From: Micromonospora sp. WMMD882
GTDB taxonomy: Bacteria > Actinomycetota > Actinomycetes > Mycobacteriales > Micromonosporaceae
Direction of reading: 5' to 3'
DNA length: 64,000 nt
NCBI RefSeq assembly: GCF_027497255.1
Contig: NZ_CP114903.1
Coordinates: forward strand, 4,464,001 to 4,528,000
Within the stretch, counting starts at the first letter, position 1. Every line of letters starts with the position of its first letter. A program made the translations under genes and the position numbers. This document shows, piece by piece, positions 21,968 through 32,654 of this stretch. Below the pieces are notes generated by a model. That model saw only the letters and a program-made list of their open reading frames with translations. It made no database searches and was not told the origin of the DNA.

Positions 21968-23914
21968 TCAGATGTCCAGGAACCGCACGTCCTTGGCGTT
22001 GCGCTGGATGAACGAGCGGCGCGCCTCGACGTCCTCACCCATCAACACGCTGAACAACTCGTCGGCGACGGCGGCGTCGTCGAGCGTGACCTGCCGCAGG
22101 GTACGGGTCGCCGGGTTCATCGTGGTTTCCCACAGTTCGGGATAGTTCATCTCGCCGAGACCCTTGAACCGCTGGATGTCGTCCGGCTTCGCGTTCGGCT
22201 TCTTCTGCTGACGCAGCGCGATCAGCCCGTCCCGCTCCCGGTCCGAGTACGCGTACTGGGCGTCGTCGCCCTTCCGGTTCCACTTGATCTTGTAGAGCGG
22301 CGGGGCGGCCAGGTAGACGTGCCCCAGCTCGACCAGCGGGCGCATGAAGCGGAACAGCAGGGTCAGCAGCAGGGTCTGGATGTGCTGGCCGTCCACGTCC
22401 GCGTCGGCCATCAGCACCACCTTGTGGTACCGCAGCTTCTCCATGTCGAAGTCGTCGTGGATGCCGGTGCCCAGCGCGGTGATCAGCGCCTGGACCTCGT
22501 TGTTCTTCAGCACCCGGTCGATGCGGGCCTTCTCCACGTTCAGGATCTTGCCGCGGATCGGCAGGATCGCCTGGGTACGCGGGTCACGACCCTGCTTGGC
22601 CGAGCCACCCGCCGAGTCACCCTCGACGATGAAGACCTCGCACTCCCGCGGGTCGGTGGACTGGCAGTCGGCCAGCTTGCCGGGCATCGAGCCGGACTCC
22701 AGCAGCGACTTGCGGCGGGCCAGCTTGCGGGCCTGCTGGGCGGCGATCCGGGCCCGGGCGGCCTGGGACGCCTTCTGGATGATCACCTTCGCCTCGGCCG
22801 GGTTGCGGTCGAACCAGTCGACCAGCCACTCGTTGCACACCCGCTGCACGAAGCTCTTGACCGGGGTGTTGCCGAGCTTGGTCTTCGTCTGCCCCTCGAA
22901 CTGCGGGTTCGCCAGCTTGACCGAGATGATCGCGGCCAGCCCCTCGCGGATGTCCTCCCCGGAGAGCTTCTCGTCGGCCTTGAGCAGCTTCTTCTCGGCG
23001 CCGTACTTGTTGACGAGGGTGGTCAGCGCGGCCCGGAAGCCCTCCTCGTGGGTGCCGCCCTCGTGGGTGTTGATGGTGTTCGCGAAGGTGTAGACGGACT
23101 CGCCGTACGACTCGTTCCACTGCATGGCGATCTCGACGGACATGCCCTCCTCCTCGCCGCCGAACTCGACCACCGTCTTGTGGATCGGGTTCTTCGAGGC
23201 GTTGAGGTGCCGGACGAAGTCCGCGATGCCGCCCTTGTAGCAGAAGGTGACCTCGCGCTGCTTGCCGTCCTCGCCCTCCGGGACGCGCTCGTCCAGCAGG
23301 TGGATGGTGAGGCCGCGGTTGAGGAAGGCCATCTCCTGGAGCCGCCGGTAGATGGTCTGGAAATCGAAGTCGACGGTCTCGAAGACGTCCGGGTCGGGCC
23401 AGAAGGCGACCGCCGAGCCGGTGCGGTCGGTGGTCTCGCCCTTGGCCAGCTCGCCCGGCTTGGATGCCTCGTACCGCTGCCGCCAGACGGAGCCGTGCTT
23501 GTGGATCTCGACGGCCATCCGGGTGGAGAGCGCGTTCACGACGGACACGCCGACGCCGTGCAGACCCCCGGAGACCGCGTAGGCCTTGCCGTCGAACTTT
23601 CCGCCGGCGTGCAGCACGGTGAGCGCCACCTCGACGCCCGGCTTCTTGAGCTTCGGGTGCAGGTCGACCGGGAAGCCCCGGCCGTTGTCGGTGACCCGTA
23701 CGCCACCGTCGGCCAGCAGCACCACGTCGATGGTGTCGCAGTACCCGGCCAGCGCCTCGTCGACCGCGTTGTCCACGACCTCCCAGACGAGGTGGTGCAG
23801 ACCACGTTCCCCGGTGGACCCGATGTACATGCCGGGCCGCTTGCGGACCGCCTCCAGACCCTCGAGGACGGTGATCGACTCTGCGCCGTACTCCTGCTTG
23901 TTCTGGTCTGCCAC
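21968..23914 (-). CDS. gyrB: DNA gyrase subunit B
   Basis: 648 residues from a GTG reading [33 protein letters not shown]; upstream in-frame starts would add a low-complexity tail foreign to the family. The GHKL ATPase domain (N-terminal third), transducer and TOPRIM (EGDSAGG, later DADVDGQHI) are intact, ending in RFKGLGEMN and the usual C-terminus [16 protein letters not shown]. It forms the A2B2 gyrase that introduces negative supercoils. A candidate -10 (TAGGAT on the minus strand, 24138-24143) lies 224 bases upstream. Confidence 0.97.
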   Translation of the reverse strand: MADQNKQEYGAESITVLEGLEAVRKRPGMYIGSTGERGLHHLVWEVVDNAVDEALAGYCDTIDVVLLADGGVRVTDNGRGFPVDLHPKLKKPGVEVALTVLHAGGKFDGKAYAVSGGLHGVGVSVVNALSTRMAVEIHKHGSVWRQRYEASKPGELAKGETTDRTGSAVAFWPDPDVFETVDFDFQTIYRRLQEMAFLNRGLTIHLLDERVPEGEDGKQREVTFCYKGGIADFVRHLNASKNPIHKTVVEFGGEEEGMSVEIAMQWNESYGESVYTFANTINTHEGGTHEEGFRAALTTLVNKYGAEKKLLKADEKLSGEDIREGLAAIISVKLANPQFEGQTKTKLGNTPVKSFVQRVCNEWLVDWFDRNPAEAKVIIQKASQAARARIAAQQARKLARRKSLLESGSMPGKLADCQSTDPRECEVFIVEGDSAGGSAKQGRDPRTQAILPIRGKILNVEKARIDRVLKNNEVQALITALGTGIHDDFDMEKLRYHKVVLMADADVDGQHIQTLLLTLLFRFMRPLVELGHVYLAAPPLYKIKWNRKGDDAQYAYSDRERDGLIALRQQKKPNAKPDDIQRFKGLGEMNYPELWETTMNPATRTLRQVTLDDAAVADELFSVLMGEDVEARRSFIQRNAKDVRFLDI

Positions 23915-24442
23915 CCTCGGCCACTTTCTCGCGCCGTCCGCGCCGCAGGGCGCGTCGGACGCGGGTTCGGCGGACAGGACGCGACGTCGGGCGCGCGGAC
24001 CGGCACCATGGATTCCGGGGTACGGGCCGAGCACGCCGGTCGCCGCGGTTGCCCGCGGATCGCGATCAACTCAGGTGACACGGGAACGTCCGGGGGTCCG
24101 TGGCGTCGCTCCGCGTCAGATCTTCGTCTCGCCCCTAATCCTACTGTGCGCAGCCGACAGAACCACCACTCGGCACCCCTTGAAGGCGGCTCAGACCTCC
24201 GCTGCCGGCCGAATCGCGCCCCCCACGACTCCCCCTACACGAACAGGCCCGTTCGTCGGGCGCGTTCGCCGACGGGTACTCCCACCCGTCCCACCGGCCA
24301 CCGGTACGCCCCGGGGTCGCGCGGAGCACGCAGCGTGCCGTACGTTGGCGGCGCTGCCGGGGTGCCGCACTTGATCTTTGAACGGCAGAATCAGACGATC
24401 GGACCAACTGGCCCGACACGTGCACTGAAGAGGTGACGCCCG
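23915..24442. other. Divergent intergenic region upstream of gyrB
   Basis: 528 bases with no supported gene. It must hold the gyrB promoter (candidate minus-strand TAGGAT at 24138-24143) and that of the plus-strand hypothetical gene. I see no DnaA box or strong palindrome in it. Confidence 0.45.
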
Positions 24443-24997
24443 ATGGGGCTGGACAACGTCGCGGTGCTCTGGCCGCGTACCGGCCGCTTCTACGACCCGG
24501 TGGCCCCGGCCGAGTTCGTCGACTTCGGCGAGATCGTGGAGATCCCGCAGATCTCCGCGCCGACCGCCGCGCTCGCCGAGCTGATCGCCAAGACCGGCAC
24601 GGTACGGGCGACCGCCTACACCGAGCTGGTGGATCTCCTGCTCGGCCTGGAGAACGTGCTCTACGCCACGGAGAACGCGGCCGAGGACGAGGACCCGGTG
24701 ATCGACCCGGACGGCTGCGGCTGGATCGCCGACGGCCTGGAACGGTTCGTGGCCCGCCACCGCGAGCACGGTGAGGCGGTCACGTTCGACTCGGTCAGCG
24801 CGGTGCTGCGGGCGCTGCTCGGCGACGGCCGCCTGGCCGAGCAGCAGCTCCGCTGGCTGGAGGGCCGGCTGGACGGCCTGCGCGACGACGCCGGCGAGCC
24901 GCCGCAGTGGAACTTCACCTGCGCCGAGCTGGCCGTTCTGGCCGCCTTCTACCGCCGCTGCGCCGATCGCGGCTTCGCCGTCTACGCCGCCACCTGA
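24443..24997 (+). CDS. Hypothetical protein (184 aa)
   Basis: MGLDNVAVLWPRTGRFYDP opens an acidic, soluble, mainly helical protein. Notable runs are YTELVDLLLGLENVLYATE, DPDGCGWIADGLERFV and a C-terminal WNFTCAELAVLAAFYRRC. GAGG lies nine bases before the ATG. It is convergent with dciA and divergent from gyrB, so it is not part of the replication operon despite its place. No family recognised. Confidence 0.75.
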   Translation: MGLDNVAVLWPRTGRFYDPVAPAEFVDFGEIVEIPQISAPTAALAELIAKTGTVRATAYTELVDLLLGLENVLYATENAAEDEDPVIDPDGCGWIADGLERFVARHREHGEAVTFDSVSAVLRALLGDGRLAEQQLRWLEGRLDGLRDDAGEPPQWNFTCAELAVLAAFYRRCADRGFAVYAAT

Positions 24998-25024
24998 CGC
25001 GCTCGTCGCCACCAGACGCCGGTC

Positions 25025-25846
25025 TCAGCCGTAGGTGTCCCGGGGGCCCCGGCCCCGGACCCGGCGGGGCCCCCGGGACCAGGACGGCGCGGCGGGCCCG
25101 TGGATGTGCAGCTTGCGCACCACGTTGTGGCCCACCTCACTGGCGATCTGTCGCAGCAGCGAGCCGGCCAGCAGGCGAAGCTGGGTCGCCCAGGCGGTCG
25201 ACCGGGCCTCCACGGTGAGCTCGCCGTCCTCCAGCTTCACCGGCCGGCTGTTCTGGGCGACGTCCGGCCCGACGACCCGCTCCCACGCGCCGAACACGGT
25301 CGCCTCCGCGGCCGGCTGCTGCCAGCCCCGGGCCTTCATCAACCGCTCCAGCACCACGCCCAACGGCTGCGGGTCGCGGGGGTCCGGTCCCGGCCCCGAG
25401 TACCCGCGGGGCCGCCGCTGGCCGCCCTCTCCACCGCCGACGGCGCTGCGCCGCCGGCTGGCCGTGGACGCCGCCGCCCGGCGGGCCTTCGCCGCGTCCA
25501 GCACCGCCCGGGCCAGCGCCGGGCCGGACGCCCCGTCACCGCCACCATCGCCCGTGCCGCTCTCGCCGCCGCCCGTGCCGGCCGTGCCGCTCTCGCCGCC
25601 TGCGCCGCGCCGAGCGCCCGTGCCGTTCTCGCCACTACCCGCGGTGCCCGCTCCGCGTCGAGCGGCGGCGACACCACCCGTGCCGCGCTGAACGCCGCCA
25701 CCGGTCGCCGAAGAACCGTCCTGGGCGCCGTCACCGGCCGCGCCGCCGGCCGCACGGCCCGCACGGCGCTGAGCGTCGACACCGTCGTCGGCCGCGCCCC
25801 GGGCCGGGCCGGTACGCGGGGGCGGGAGCTGGCGGTCATCCGGCAC
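25025..25846 (-). CDS. dciA: DciA-type helicase loader (DUF721)
   Basis: 273 residues. The first 130 are extremely Gly/Ala/Thr/Ser-rich with GTG- and ESG-like runs and are likely disordered. The DciA domain is at about 160-255: [53 protein letters not shown] and [15 protein letters not shown]. DciA helps place DnaB helicase at the origin in bacteria without DnaC. Its start overlaps the recF end by 11 bases, so translation is coupled. The disordered part is longer than the folded one, with probable repeat-driven expansion. Confidence 0.88.
   Translation of the reverse strand: MPDDRQLPPPRTGPARGAADDGVDAQRRAGRAAGGAAGDGAQDGSSATGGGVQRGTGGVAAARRGAGTAGSGENGTGARRGAGGESGTAGTGGGESGTGDGGGDGASGPALARAVLDAAKARRAAASTASRRRSAVGGGEGGQRRPRGYSGPGPDPRDPQPLGVVLERLMKARGWQQPAAEATVFGAWERVVGPDVAQNSRPVKLEDGELTVEARSTAWATQLRLLAGSLLRQIASEVGHNVVRKLHIHGPAAPSWSRGPRRVRGRGPRDTYG
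25037..25079. terminator. Perfect 14-bp hairpin inside the end of dciA
   Basis: GTCCCGGGGGCCCC (25037-25050) pairs exactly with GGGGCCCCCGGGAC (25066-25079). It lies within the last codons of dciA, 12 bases before its stop codon ends. It could end or attenuate the recF-dciA transcript, or be a by-product of Gly/Arg/Pro codons. Confidence 0.5.
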
Positions 25847-26969
25847 GGCGGACCGCCCCCGCGTCGACGGAGAACCGGGCCCCGCGCAGCGCCACCGGCA
25901 CGTCCTCGTCGACCGCGCAGGTCACCAGGAGCTGGGCGGCCCCGCCGACCAGCCCGGCCAGCCGTTCCCGGCGGCCGGCGTCCAGCTCGGCGAAGACGTC
26001 GTCGAGCACCAGCACCGGCTCGATACCGTCGGCCCGCAGCAGGTCGTACGCGGCCAGCCGCAGGGCGAGCGCGAACGACCAGGACTCGCCGTGGCTGGCG
26101 TACCCCTTGGCGGGCAGCGGGCCGAGGGTGAGCGCGAGGTCGTCGCGGTGCGGGCCGACCAGGGTGGTGCCCCGCTCGACCTCGGCGGCGCGGGCCCCGG
26201 CCAGCGCCGCGGTCAACGCCTCGGCGAGGGCCGTCCGGTCCGCCGGGGCGTCGGCCAGCTCCAGCGACGGCCGGTACGCGATGCCGGCCGCCCCGCGCCC
26301 GGCCGCGACCGCGTCGTACGCCTTGGTGACGTGCGGGGTGAGCGCGGCGACGAGCTCCAGCCGGCCGGCGAGCAGCTCCGCGCCGTGCCGGGCCAGGTGG
26401 GCGTCCCAGACCGCCAGCGTGGACAGGTCGCCGCCGCGCGTGCCGCCGGTCTTACGGGCCAGGTACGCCGTACGCAGCAGGGCGTTGCGCTGCTTGACGA
26501 CGCGCTCGTAGTCGGCGCGCACCCCGGCGAAACGGGGTTGCCGCAGCACCAGCAGGTCGTCCAGGTAGCGGCGGCGTTCGGCCGGGTCGCCCCGGACGAG
26601 TTCCAGGTCCTCCGGGGCGAACAGCACCAGCCGCAGCGCGCCGAGCACGTCGCGGGCCCGACGGGCCGGCGACCGGCCGAGCCGGGCCCGGTTGGCCTTC
26701 CCCGGGACGATCTCCAGCTCGACCAGCAGCTCCCGGCTCTCGTGCACCACCGCGCAGCGGATCACCGCCGACTCGGCGCCGAGCCGCACCAGCGGCGCGT
26801 CGGTGGCGACCCGGTGGCTGTCCAGGGTCGCCACGTAGCCGAGCGCCTCGACCAGGTTGGTCTTGCCGACGCCGTTCGCGCCGGTGAGGACGTTCGCCCC
26901 CGGCTCAAGGTCGACTTCGACCCGCTCGTACGAGCGGAAGTCGACAAGTTCGAGCCGGCGGACGTACAC
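25836..26969 (-). CDS. recF: DNA replication and repair protein RecF
   Basis: 377 residues. Walker [11 protein letters not shown] at about 30-40, the family signature around [13 protein letters not shown], and the ABC-type signature and Walker B region ([13 protein letters not shown]) near the C-terminus. RecF binds DNA gaps with RecO/R to load RecA. It is 15 bases after gnd on the same strand and overlaps dciA, in the usual actinobacterial dnaN-(gnd)-recF-dciA order. Confidence 0.96.
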   Translation of the reverse strand: MYVRRLELVDFRSYERVEVDLEPGANVLTGANGVGKTNLVEALGYVATLDSHRVATDAPLVRLGAESAVIRCAVVHESRELLVELEIVPGKANRARLGRSPARRARDVLGALRLVLFAPEDLELVRGDPAERRRYLDDLLVLRQPRFAGVRADYERVVKQRNALLRTAYLARKTGGTRGGDLSTLAVWDAHLARHGAELLAGRLELVAALTPHVTKAYDAVAAGRGAAGIAYRPSLELADAPADRTALAEALTAALAGARAAEVERGTTLVGPHRDDLALTLGPLPAKGYASHGESWSFALALRLAAYDLLRADGIEPVLVLDDVFAELDAGRRERLAGLVGGAAQLLVTCAVDEDVPVALRGARFSVDAGAVRRAG

Positions 26970-26984
26970 GGGCGGCGGCGCCGG

Positions 26985-27857
26985 TCAGCGCTTGCGGACG
27001 GCGTGCCCGCCGAACTGCTGACGCAGCGCGGCCACGGCCTTCATCGCGGGCGAGTCGTCCTGCCGGGAGGCGAACCGGGCGAACAGCGAGGCGGTGATGA
27101 CGTTCAGCGGCACGGCGAGCCGGACGGCCTCGTCGACCGTCCAACGCCCCTCGCCGGTGTCCTCGGTGTAGGGGCTCAGCTCGGCCAGCTCCGGGTCCTC
27201 GTCGAGGGCCCGGTCGAGCAGGTCGAGCAGCCAGGACCGGACCACCGTGCCCTCACGCCAGGACTTGAACACGCCCGGCACGTTGGTCACCAGCTCGGAG
27301 GCGGCGAGCAGCTCGTACCCCTCGGCGTAGGCGTGCATCAGGCCGTACTCGATGCCGTTGTGCACCATCTTGGCGTAGTGCCCGGCGCCGACCGGCCCGG
27401 CGTGCACGAAGCCGAACTCGCCTTCCGGCTTGAGCGCCTCGAAGATCGGCATCAGCCGGGACACGTGCTCCTCGGACCCGCCGACCATCAGCGCGTACCC
27501 GTTCTGCCGACCCCAGACGCCGCCGGAGACGCCGACGTCGAGGTAGCCGATGCCGCGCTCGTTCAGCCGTTCGGCGCGCGGCGCGTCGTCGCTGAACCGG
27601 GAGTTGCCGCCGTCGATGACGATGTCGCCGTCGCCGAGCAGCCCGGCCAGCTCGTCGATGGTGGCGTCGGTGACGCCGGCCGGCACCATCACCCACACCG
27701 CGCGCGGGGCGTCGAGCTTCTCGACCAGCTCCGCGAGGGTGGCCACGTCGGTCAGCTCCGCGTTGTGGTCGAAGCCGACCACCTCGTGCCCGGCGGCCCG
27801 CAGCCGCTCGCGCATGTTGCCGCCCATCCGGCCGAGTCCTACCAGCCCGAGCTGCAT
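26985..27857 (-). CDS. gnd: 6-phosphogluconate dehydrogenase (decarboxylating), short type
   Basis: 290 residues, Rossmann start MQLGLVGLGRMGGNM, substrate loop GVSGGVWGRQNGYALMVGG, and catalytic Lys in HYAKMVHNGIEYG. The length is that of the short YqeC-like class, not the 470-residue form. The pathway role is oxidation of 6-phosphogluconate to ribulose 5-phosphate, probably NAD-linked. GGAGGTAGG precedes the ATG. Its place between dnaN and recF is shared with Streptomyces. Confidence 0.92.
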   Translation of the reverse strand: MQLGLVGLGRMGGNMRERLRAAGHEVVGFDHNAELTDVATLAELVEKLDAPRAVWVMVPAGVTDATIDELAGLLGDGDIVIDGGNSRFSDDAPRAERLNERGIGYLDVGVSGGVWGRQNGYALMVGGSEEHVSRLMPIFEALKPEGEFGFVHAGPVGAGHYAKMVHNGIEYGLMHAYAEGYELLAASELVTNVPGVFKSWREGTVVRSWLLDLLDRALDEDPELAELSPYTEDTGEGRWTVDEAVRLAVPLNVITASLFARFASRQDDSPAMKAVAALRQQFGGHAVRKR

Positions 27858-27898
27858 CTGTACCTACCTCCGGTGCGTCGGTCGAGGGGCCTGCGCGA

Positions 27899-29032
27899 TC
27901 AGCGGGAGACGCGGATCGGCATGATGAGGTACCGGTACCCGGGAATGACCTCGCCATCCTCACCGGCCGGCGAGATCACGGCGGGCTTGAACGCGTCGAC
28001 GAAGGAGAGCATGGCGGTCTGCGCGCCCAGGTTCGCCAGACCGTCGATCAGGTACTGCGGGTTGAAGCCGATGGTCAGGGCCTCGCCGGTGAAGGTGGCG
28101 TCCATGGCCTCGCTGGCCCGGGCCTCCTCGGTGCCGCCGGCCTCGACCACCAGCCCGTCGGCGCTGAAGCTGAGCAGGACCGGGGTGGTGCGTTCGGCGA
28201 CCAGCGCGACCCGCTTGACCACCTCGATCAGGCCGGCCACCGACACCCGGGCCTCGGCGTTGTGGCTGGCCGGGAAGAGCGACCGGACCGGCGGGTAGTT
28301 CGCGCCGTCGAGCAGCCGGCTGGTCGTGCGCCGGGTGCCGCCGGAGAAGCCGATCATGCCCTCACCGGCCGCGCCCTGGGACAGCGCCAGGTTCACCTCG
28401 CCGCCGAGCGGGCCGAGGGCCTTGGCGGTGTCGTGCAGCGTCCGGGCCGGCACCAGGGCGTTGATGCTCACCTCGGCGTCGTCGGGTCGCCAGGTCATCT
28501 CGCGCAGGGCGAGCCGGTAGCGGTCGGTGGCGAGCATGGCGAGGGTCTCCCCGTTCAGCTCCAGCCGAACCCCGGTCATCATCGGCAGTGTCTCGTCCCG
28601 GCCGGCGGCGACGGCCACCTGGGCGACCGCGGCGGCGAACGCGGCGGCGTCGACGGTGCCGGCGCTCTCCGGCATCTCGGGCAGGCTGGGGTAGTCCTCC
28701 ACCGGCATGGTGGGCAGGGTGAACCGGGCGCTGCCGCAGACCAGCTCGAGGTGCGCGCCGACCGCGGCGATGTCGACCGGCTTGGCCGGCAGGGCCTTGG
28801 TGATCTCGGCGAGGAGCCGGCCGGAGACCAGGGCGGCCCCGTCGGCGTCACCCTGCACCTCGACGGTGACCTGGCTGGAGACCTCGTAGTCGAAGCCGGA
28901 TACCTGGAGGTCGCCGTCGGTGACCCGGAGCATCACCCCGGCGAGCACCGGTACGGACGGCCGGTTGGGGAGGCTCTTCGCGGTCCACGCCACGGCCTCG
29001 GCGAGCGCGTCGCGCTCCACTCGGAACTTCAT
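27899..29032 (-). CDS. dnaN: DNA polymerase III sliding clamp (beta)
   Basis: 377 residues from the ATG at 29032, with CGGAGG five bases before it; longer in-frame starts add no family sequence. Begins MKFRVERDALAEAVAWTAK and ends GYRYLIMPIRVSR. The three clamp subdomains are all present, including the inter-domain stretch with RYRLALREM. It forms the dimeric ring that tethers the polymerase. About 880 bases separate it from dnaA, containing oriC. Confidence 0.97.
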   Translation of the reverse strand: MKFRVERDALAEAVAWTAKSLPNRPSVPVLAGVMLRVTDGDLQVSGFDYEVSSQVTVEVQGDADGAALVSGRLLAEITKALPAKPVDIAAVGAHLELVCGSARFTLPTMPVEDYPSLPEMPESAGTVDAAAFAAAVAQVAVAAGRDETLPMMTGVRLELNGETLAMLATDRYRLALREMTWRPDDAEVSINALVPARTLHDTAKALGPLGGEVNLALSQGAAGEGMIGFSGGTRRTTSRLLDGANYPPVRSLFPASHNAEARVSVAGLIEVVKRVALVAERTTPVLLSFSADGLVVEAGGTEEARASEAMDATFTGEALTIGFNPQYLIDGLANLGAQTAMLSFVDAFKPAVISPAGEDGEVIPGYRYLIMPIRVSR

Positions 29033-29220
29033 CAATGCCTCCGCGTCGACGTCAGCGACAACTCTCTCATGCCGACCGCTGCCTGCCGTCCCGCCCGACC
29101 GTGCGGGTACCCATCGCACCTTAGGGCGCGCGGGCATCGGCTGTGCGCCCGACCCCGTGGATCGGCAGGCGCCGGCCGACTCGGGTCGGCGGCCGACGGC
29201 CCGATCCACAGGAAGTCCAA

Positions 29221-29725
29221 CGGTGATGATTGGTTTTTGTTCTCTTCAAAGAGATAACCCGTAGTCGTCATCGCACCTGTGGAAACTGTGGAGAAGTCGC
29301 GTTTGCGCAGCTCAGAGCGCTTATCCACCGGTGGTTTACCTGTGGAGAACCCTGGGTACAACCGGCCTTCTTGTCCACAGGCTGCGTGGACCGCGAAGTT
29401 ATCCACCGTCGTCCACAGGTTATCCACCGCTTATCCACCGACTTTCTCCCCAGGGCTGTGGACAGCGGGTGACGAGCCGACGCCAGTTATCCCCAGAACC
29501 TTCAACAGCCCGTCCACAGGTGGCCGGTGGCCGGTGGACAACCGGGTCGACTGTCCACAGTCGTCCACAGGCTGTCCCCAGGGTTTATCCACAATCTGTG
29601 GGTAACTGGTCGGCCGCCCAGGGTAGTTGTCCACCGCCTGTGGATAACTTGCTGTGGACAAGTCGGCCGACCTGTGGACAACAGAGCCGCCCGGTGGACG
29701 ACGCGACGGCCGGTGGACAGCCCGG
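29221..29725. other. oriC: Chromosomal replication origin oriC
   Basis: Dense DnaA boxes between dnaN and dnaA. Perfect TTATCCACA/TTGTCCACA-type sites (either strand) are at 29371-29379, 29585-29593, 29639-29647, 29653-29661 and 29673-29681. One-mismatch sites include 29321-29329, 29341-29349, 29399-29407, 29420-29428, 29431-29439, 29457-29465, 29487-29495, 29597-29605 and 29628-29636. A comparatively AT-rich stretch (29228-29262, with TTTTTG and TCTTCAAAGA) lies at the dnaN side and is the best candidate for the unwinding element. Many further TCCACAG half-sites fill the gaps. Confidence 0.93.
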
Positions 29726-29916
29726 AGCGGCTTCCACAGCCGTCACGGAGCCCCACGGAGCCGGCACGGGAGGCCGACGGAGCCGGCGCGGGGCTGCCCG
29801 ACGGTGGCGCGTCGGCAGCGGAAAATGGCGCACGCCCGGCCGTCGGGCCGGGCGTGTCGGTAGGAGTAAGGCGTCGTGCCGGTGCCGGGGCGGGCGCTCC
29901 CGGTGCCCGTACGGGC

Positions 29917-31728
29917 TCAGGAGGTCTGCTTGATCCGGTTGGTGAGCTCGGCGATCTGGTTGTAGAGCGAACGCCGCTCGGCCATCTGCTGCCGGATCTT
30001 GCGGTCGGCGTGCATCACCGTGGTGTGGTCCCGGCCGCCGAACGCCTGCCCGATCCGGGGCAACGACAGGTCGGTCAACTCCCGGCACAGGTACATGGCC
30101 ACCTGGCGCGCGTTGACCAGCACCCGGGACCGGGAGTGGCCGCGCAGGTCCTCCAGGCTCACCCCGAAGTAGTCGGCGGTCGACACCATGATCTGGTCGG
30201 CGGTGATCTCGGGGCCGGCACCGTCCGGGATGAAGTCCCGCAGCACCTCCTCCGCCAGCGACAACTCGACCGAGGACCGGGTGAGGCTGGCGAACGCGGT
30301 GACCCGGATCAGCGCCCCCTCCAACTCCCGGATCGAGTTCGACACCCGGGAGGCGATGAACTCCAGCACGTCCGGCGGCGCGTACAGGCGCTCCTGGGCG
30401 GCCTTCTTCTGCAGGATGGCGATCCGGGTCTCCAGGTCCGGCGGCTGGATGTCGGCGAGCAGACCCCACTCGAACCGGGTACGTAGCCGGTCCTCCAGGG
30501 TCTCCAGGTCCTTCGGCCGCCGGTCGGACGTGATCACGATCTGCTTGTTCGCGTTGTGCAGGGTGTTGAAGGTGTGGAAGAACTCCTCCTGCGTCCGTTC
30601 CCGGTTCTGCAGGAACTGGATGTCGTCGATCAGGAGGATGTCCACGTCGCGGTACCGGCGTTGGAACGCGCTGGTCTTGTCGTCCCGCAGCGAGTTGATG
30701 AAGTCGTTGGTGAACTCCTCGGTCGAGACGTACCGGACCGAGCGGGCGTTGCCCAGCGTCGTGGCGTAGTGCCCGATGGCGTGCAGCAGGTGGGTCTTGC
30801 CGAGCCCCGAGCTGCCGTAGATGAACAGCGGGTTGTACGCCTTCGCCGGGGACTCGGCGACCGCCACGCTCGCCGCGTGGGCGAACCGGTTGGAGGAGCC
30901 GATCACGAAGGTCTCGAACATGTACTTCGGGTTGAGCCGGTTGCCCCCGGTGTCCCCGCCGGGAAGCCGACGGTCACCCGGCCCGCCCGGTCGGTGGTCC
31001 ACGCCACTTCGCCCCGGCCCGCTGTCCGTGCCGCCGTCGCGGGGCAGCCGGTCCCGTCCCGTCCCGCCGCCGTCGTACCGCTGCTCGTACGGGCGGCCCG
31101 CCTCGGGGCCGCCGGGCGGCGCGGGGTCGCCGTAGCCGCGGCGCTCCGCGCCACGGTCGTCGTACCCGCGCGGGTCGGGGCCGGTGACCGTACCACGCAG
31201 GTGCTCGGCGAACGCGGCGGTGAACAGCGGCTCCTGGCCGCCACGGCTGGTGGGGATCAGCCGGGGCGGCTCCTCCACCGGCCCGTCGGGCGACCCCCCG
31301 GGCTCCGGGCCGTCGTGGTCGTCACGTGACGCCGCCGGGGGGTCCCCGAACGGGGCGGCCGGCTCGGCGGGGCCGACGCCCGGATCGAAGCCGGCGAAGG
31401 GCAGCTCGGGGGCGTCGGCCTCGGGCACGCTCCGGTAGACGGTGCCGACCGGACGTCCCGCGCCGTCCTCGGGCGCCCGGACGGTCACCGCCACCTGGAT
31501 CGGCCGGCCGAGTCGGCGGGTCAGCGCCTCGGTGATCGCCGGGCGCAGCCGGGACTCGATGACGTCCCGGGTGAAGGCGTCCGGCACCGAGAGCAGCGCG
31601 GTGTCCTCGACGATGGCGCGCAGTCGGGTCAGCCGGAGATAGGCGCGCTGCTGAGCCGAGATGATCTCGTCGGCGAGTTCGTCCGTCGCCGCCGCCCACA
31701 CCGCGGCAAGGTCGGTCGTTCCGGCCAC
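29917..31728 (-). CDS. dnaA: Chromosomal replication initiator DnaA
   Basis: 603 residues from the GTG at 31728 (AGGGGG about 12 bases upstream; [18 protein letters not shown] is the family N-terminus). Domain I is residues 1-90. Domain II is a long Gly/Pro/Asp/Arg-rich linker to about 262. Domain III AAA+ carries Walker [12 protein letters not shown] from about 305, [19 protein letters not shown] and sensor motifs. Domain IV ends with [15 protein letters not shown] for box binding. The linker, about 165 residues, is long as in Streptomyces. A perfect DnaA box 131 bases before the start suggests autoregulation. Confidence 0.96.
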   Translation of the reverse strand: MAGTTDLAAVWAAATDELADEIISAQQRAYLRLTRLRAIVEDTALLSVPDAFTRDVIESRLRPAITEALTRRLGRPIQVAVTVRAPEDGAGRPVGTVYRSVPEADAPELPFAGFDPGVGPAEPAAPFGDPPAASRDDHDGPEPGGSPDGPVEEPPRLIPTSRGGQEPLFTAAFAEHLRGTVTGPDPRGYDDRGAERRGYGDPAPPGGPEAGRPYEQRYDGGGTGRDRLPRDGGTDSGPGRSGVDHRPGGPGDRRLPGGDTGGNRLNPKYMFETFVIGSSNRFAHAASVAVAESPAKAYNPLFIYGSSGLGKTHLLHAIGHYATTLGNARSVRYVSTEEFTNDFINSLRDDKTSAFQRRYRDVDILLIDDIQFLQNRERTQEEFFHTFNTLHNANKQIVITSDRRPKDLETLEDRLRTRFEWGLLADIQPPDLETRIAILQKKAAQERLYAPPDVLEFIASRVSNSIRELEGALIRVTAFASLTRSSVELSLAEEVLRDFIPDGAGPEITADQIMVSTADYFGVSLEDLRGHSRSRVLVNARQVAMYLCRELTDLSLPRIGQAFGGRDHTTVMHADRKIRQQMAERRSLYNQIAELTNRIKQTS

Positions 31729-31858
31729 CGTCGTGCCACCCCCTCGCCTCTGCTCCCGACCGCCGCTGTCTCGCCAGTCGGCCGTCCCGGGCCCGCCACC
31801 GCCGTCGAGCGGCTGAAACGCCGTCCGCCCGGACGGCTGACCGGCCGTCGTCCACAAG

Positions 31859-31867
31859 TTATCCACA
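31859..31867. promoter_or_regulatory. Perfect DnaA box before dnaA
   Basis: TTATCCACA, preceded by the related CGTCCACAA at 31850-31858 with no gap. It is placed in the presumed dnaA promoter or leader, so DnaA repression of its own gene is plausible. Confidence 0.75.
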
Positions 31868-32270
31868 GCCTGTGTACCGACCGATTGTGGCCGCCCGCCG
31901 GATGCGGGTGGGAACTGGCCCCTGCCTGAACGGGTGCTGAAGCGGGTTCACCGTGCCGAACGATTGACTGCCCCGTCCGGTCTTGCCTGTCAACGACCGT
32001 CGACGGCACCGGACGCTGCTGGCCGATCACGACGTTGACCGCAAGCGCGCACGCTAACAGCGTTGTCCGCGCCGCTACAACCGGTGGCGTGCGGTGCCCT
32101 TGTCGGCATCAGCGAAAACCGCCGCTTCGGTCCCGGCGCGTCGCGGCGGGCACGGCCCCGCGCGAGCGGCCGGCTCCGTCGCGGGCCTGCTCGATGACGG
32201 CATCTCCGGTACGGCCCCGCGCGCGCCGTCCGGCCGGCCGGTGGCCGGTGATCACCCCGGGAACGGGTGT

Positions 32271-32299
32271 TTGACGGTCATTGCCGCCCTGCGTAGGCT
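32271..32299 (+). promoter_or_regulatory. Main-sigma promoter for rpmH
   Basis: TTGACG at 32271-32276, a 17-base spacer and TAGGCT at 32294-32299 form a near-ideal actinobacterial housekeeping promoter. It would give a leader of about 175 bases before rpmH. Confidence 0.75.
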
Positions 32300-32481
32300 G
32301 GAGCGGCTGCTCTGTCGCCCTCTGCTAGGGTGATGGGTGCCTGTTGTCCGGGATCGTGGTGCCCGCTGCCTCGGGTCCGTGCATCTCAGGACAGCGCCGA
32401 TCGAGGTCACCACGCCGTGGCCTGGACCACCACACACCCCGGGCGACTACCCGCGGGCGTACGGAAAACGGAGAGCCTGAC

Positions 32482-32619
32482 GTGAGCAAGCGCACCTTCC
32501 AGCCGAACAACCGCCGGCGCGCGAAGACCCACGGCTTCCGGCTGCGCATGCGTACCCGTGCCGGCCGCGCCATCCTGTCGACCCGCCGCGCCAAGGGCCG
32601 TACCCGCCTGTCGGCCTGA
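32482..32619 (+). CDS. rpmH: 50S ribosomal protein L34
   Basis: 45 residues from a GTG with GGAGAG six bases upstream. The sequence [19 protein letters not shown] and [17 protein letters not shown] is the L34 signature. It begins the rpmH-rnpA-yidD-yidC-jag-rsmG-parA-parB series transcribed away from oriC. Confidence 0.97.
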   Translation: MSKRTFQPNNRRRAKTHGFRLRMRTRAGRAILSTRRAKGRTRLSA

Positions 32620-32654
32620 GGCCGATCGGGTCCGCTCGGGGGACGTGGGCAGTC

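Larger units (their letters stand above)
31729..32481. other. dnaA-rpmH divergent intergenic region
   Basis: 753 bases with no supported gene. It holds DnaA box(es) near 31850-31867, the rpmH promoter at 32271-32299 and a second TAGGGT at 32326-32331. The middle (31900-32250) shows no clear signal. Confidence 0.6.

Noticed and set aside
24191..25012. Minus-strand gene between gyrB and dciA
   Set aside because: Antisense to the better-supported 184-residue gene, and its translation is low-complexity with a poor start.
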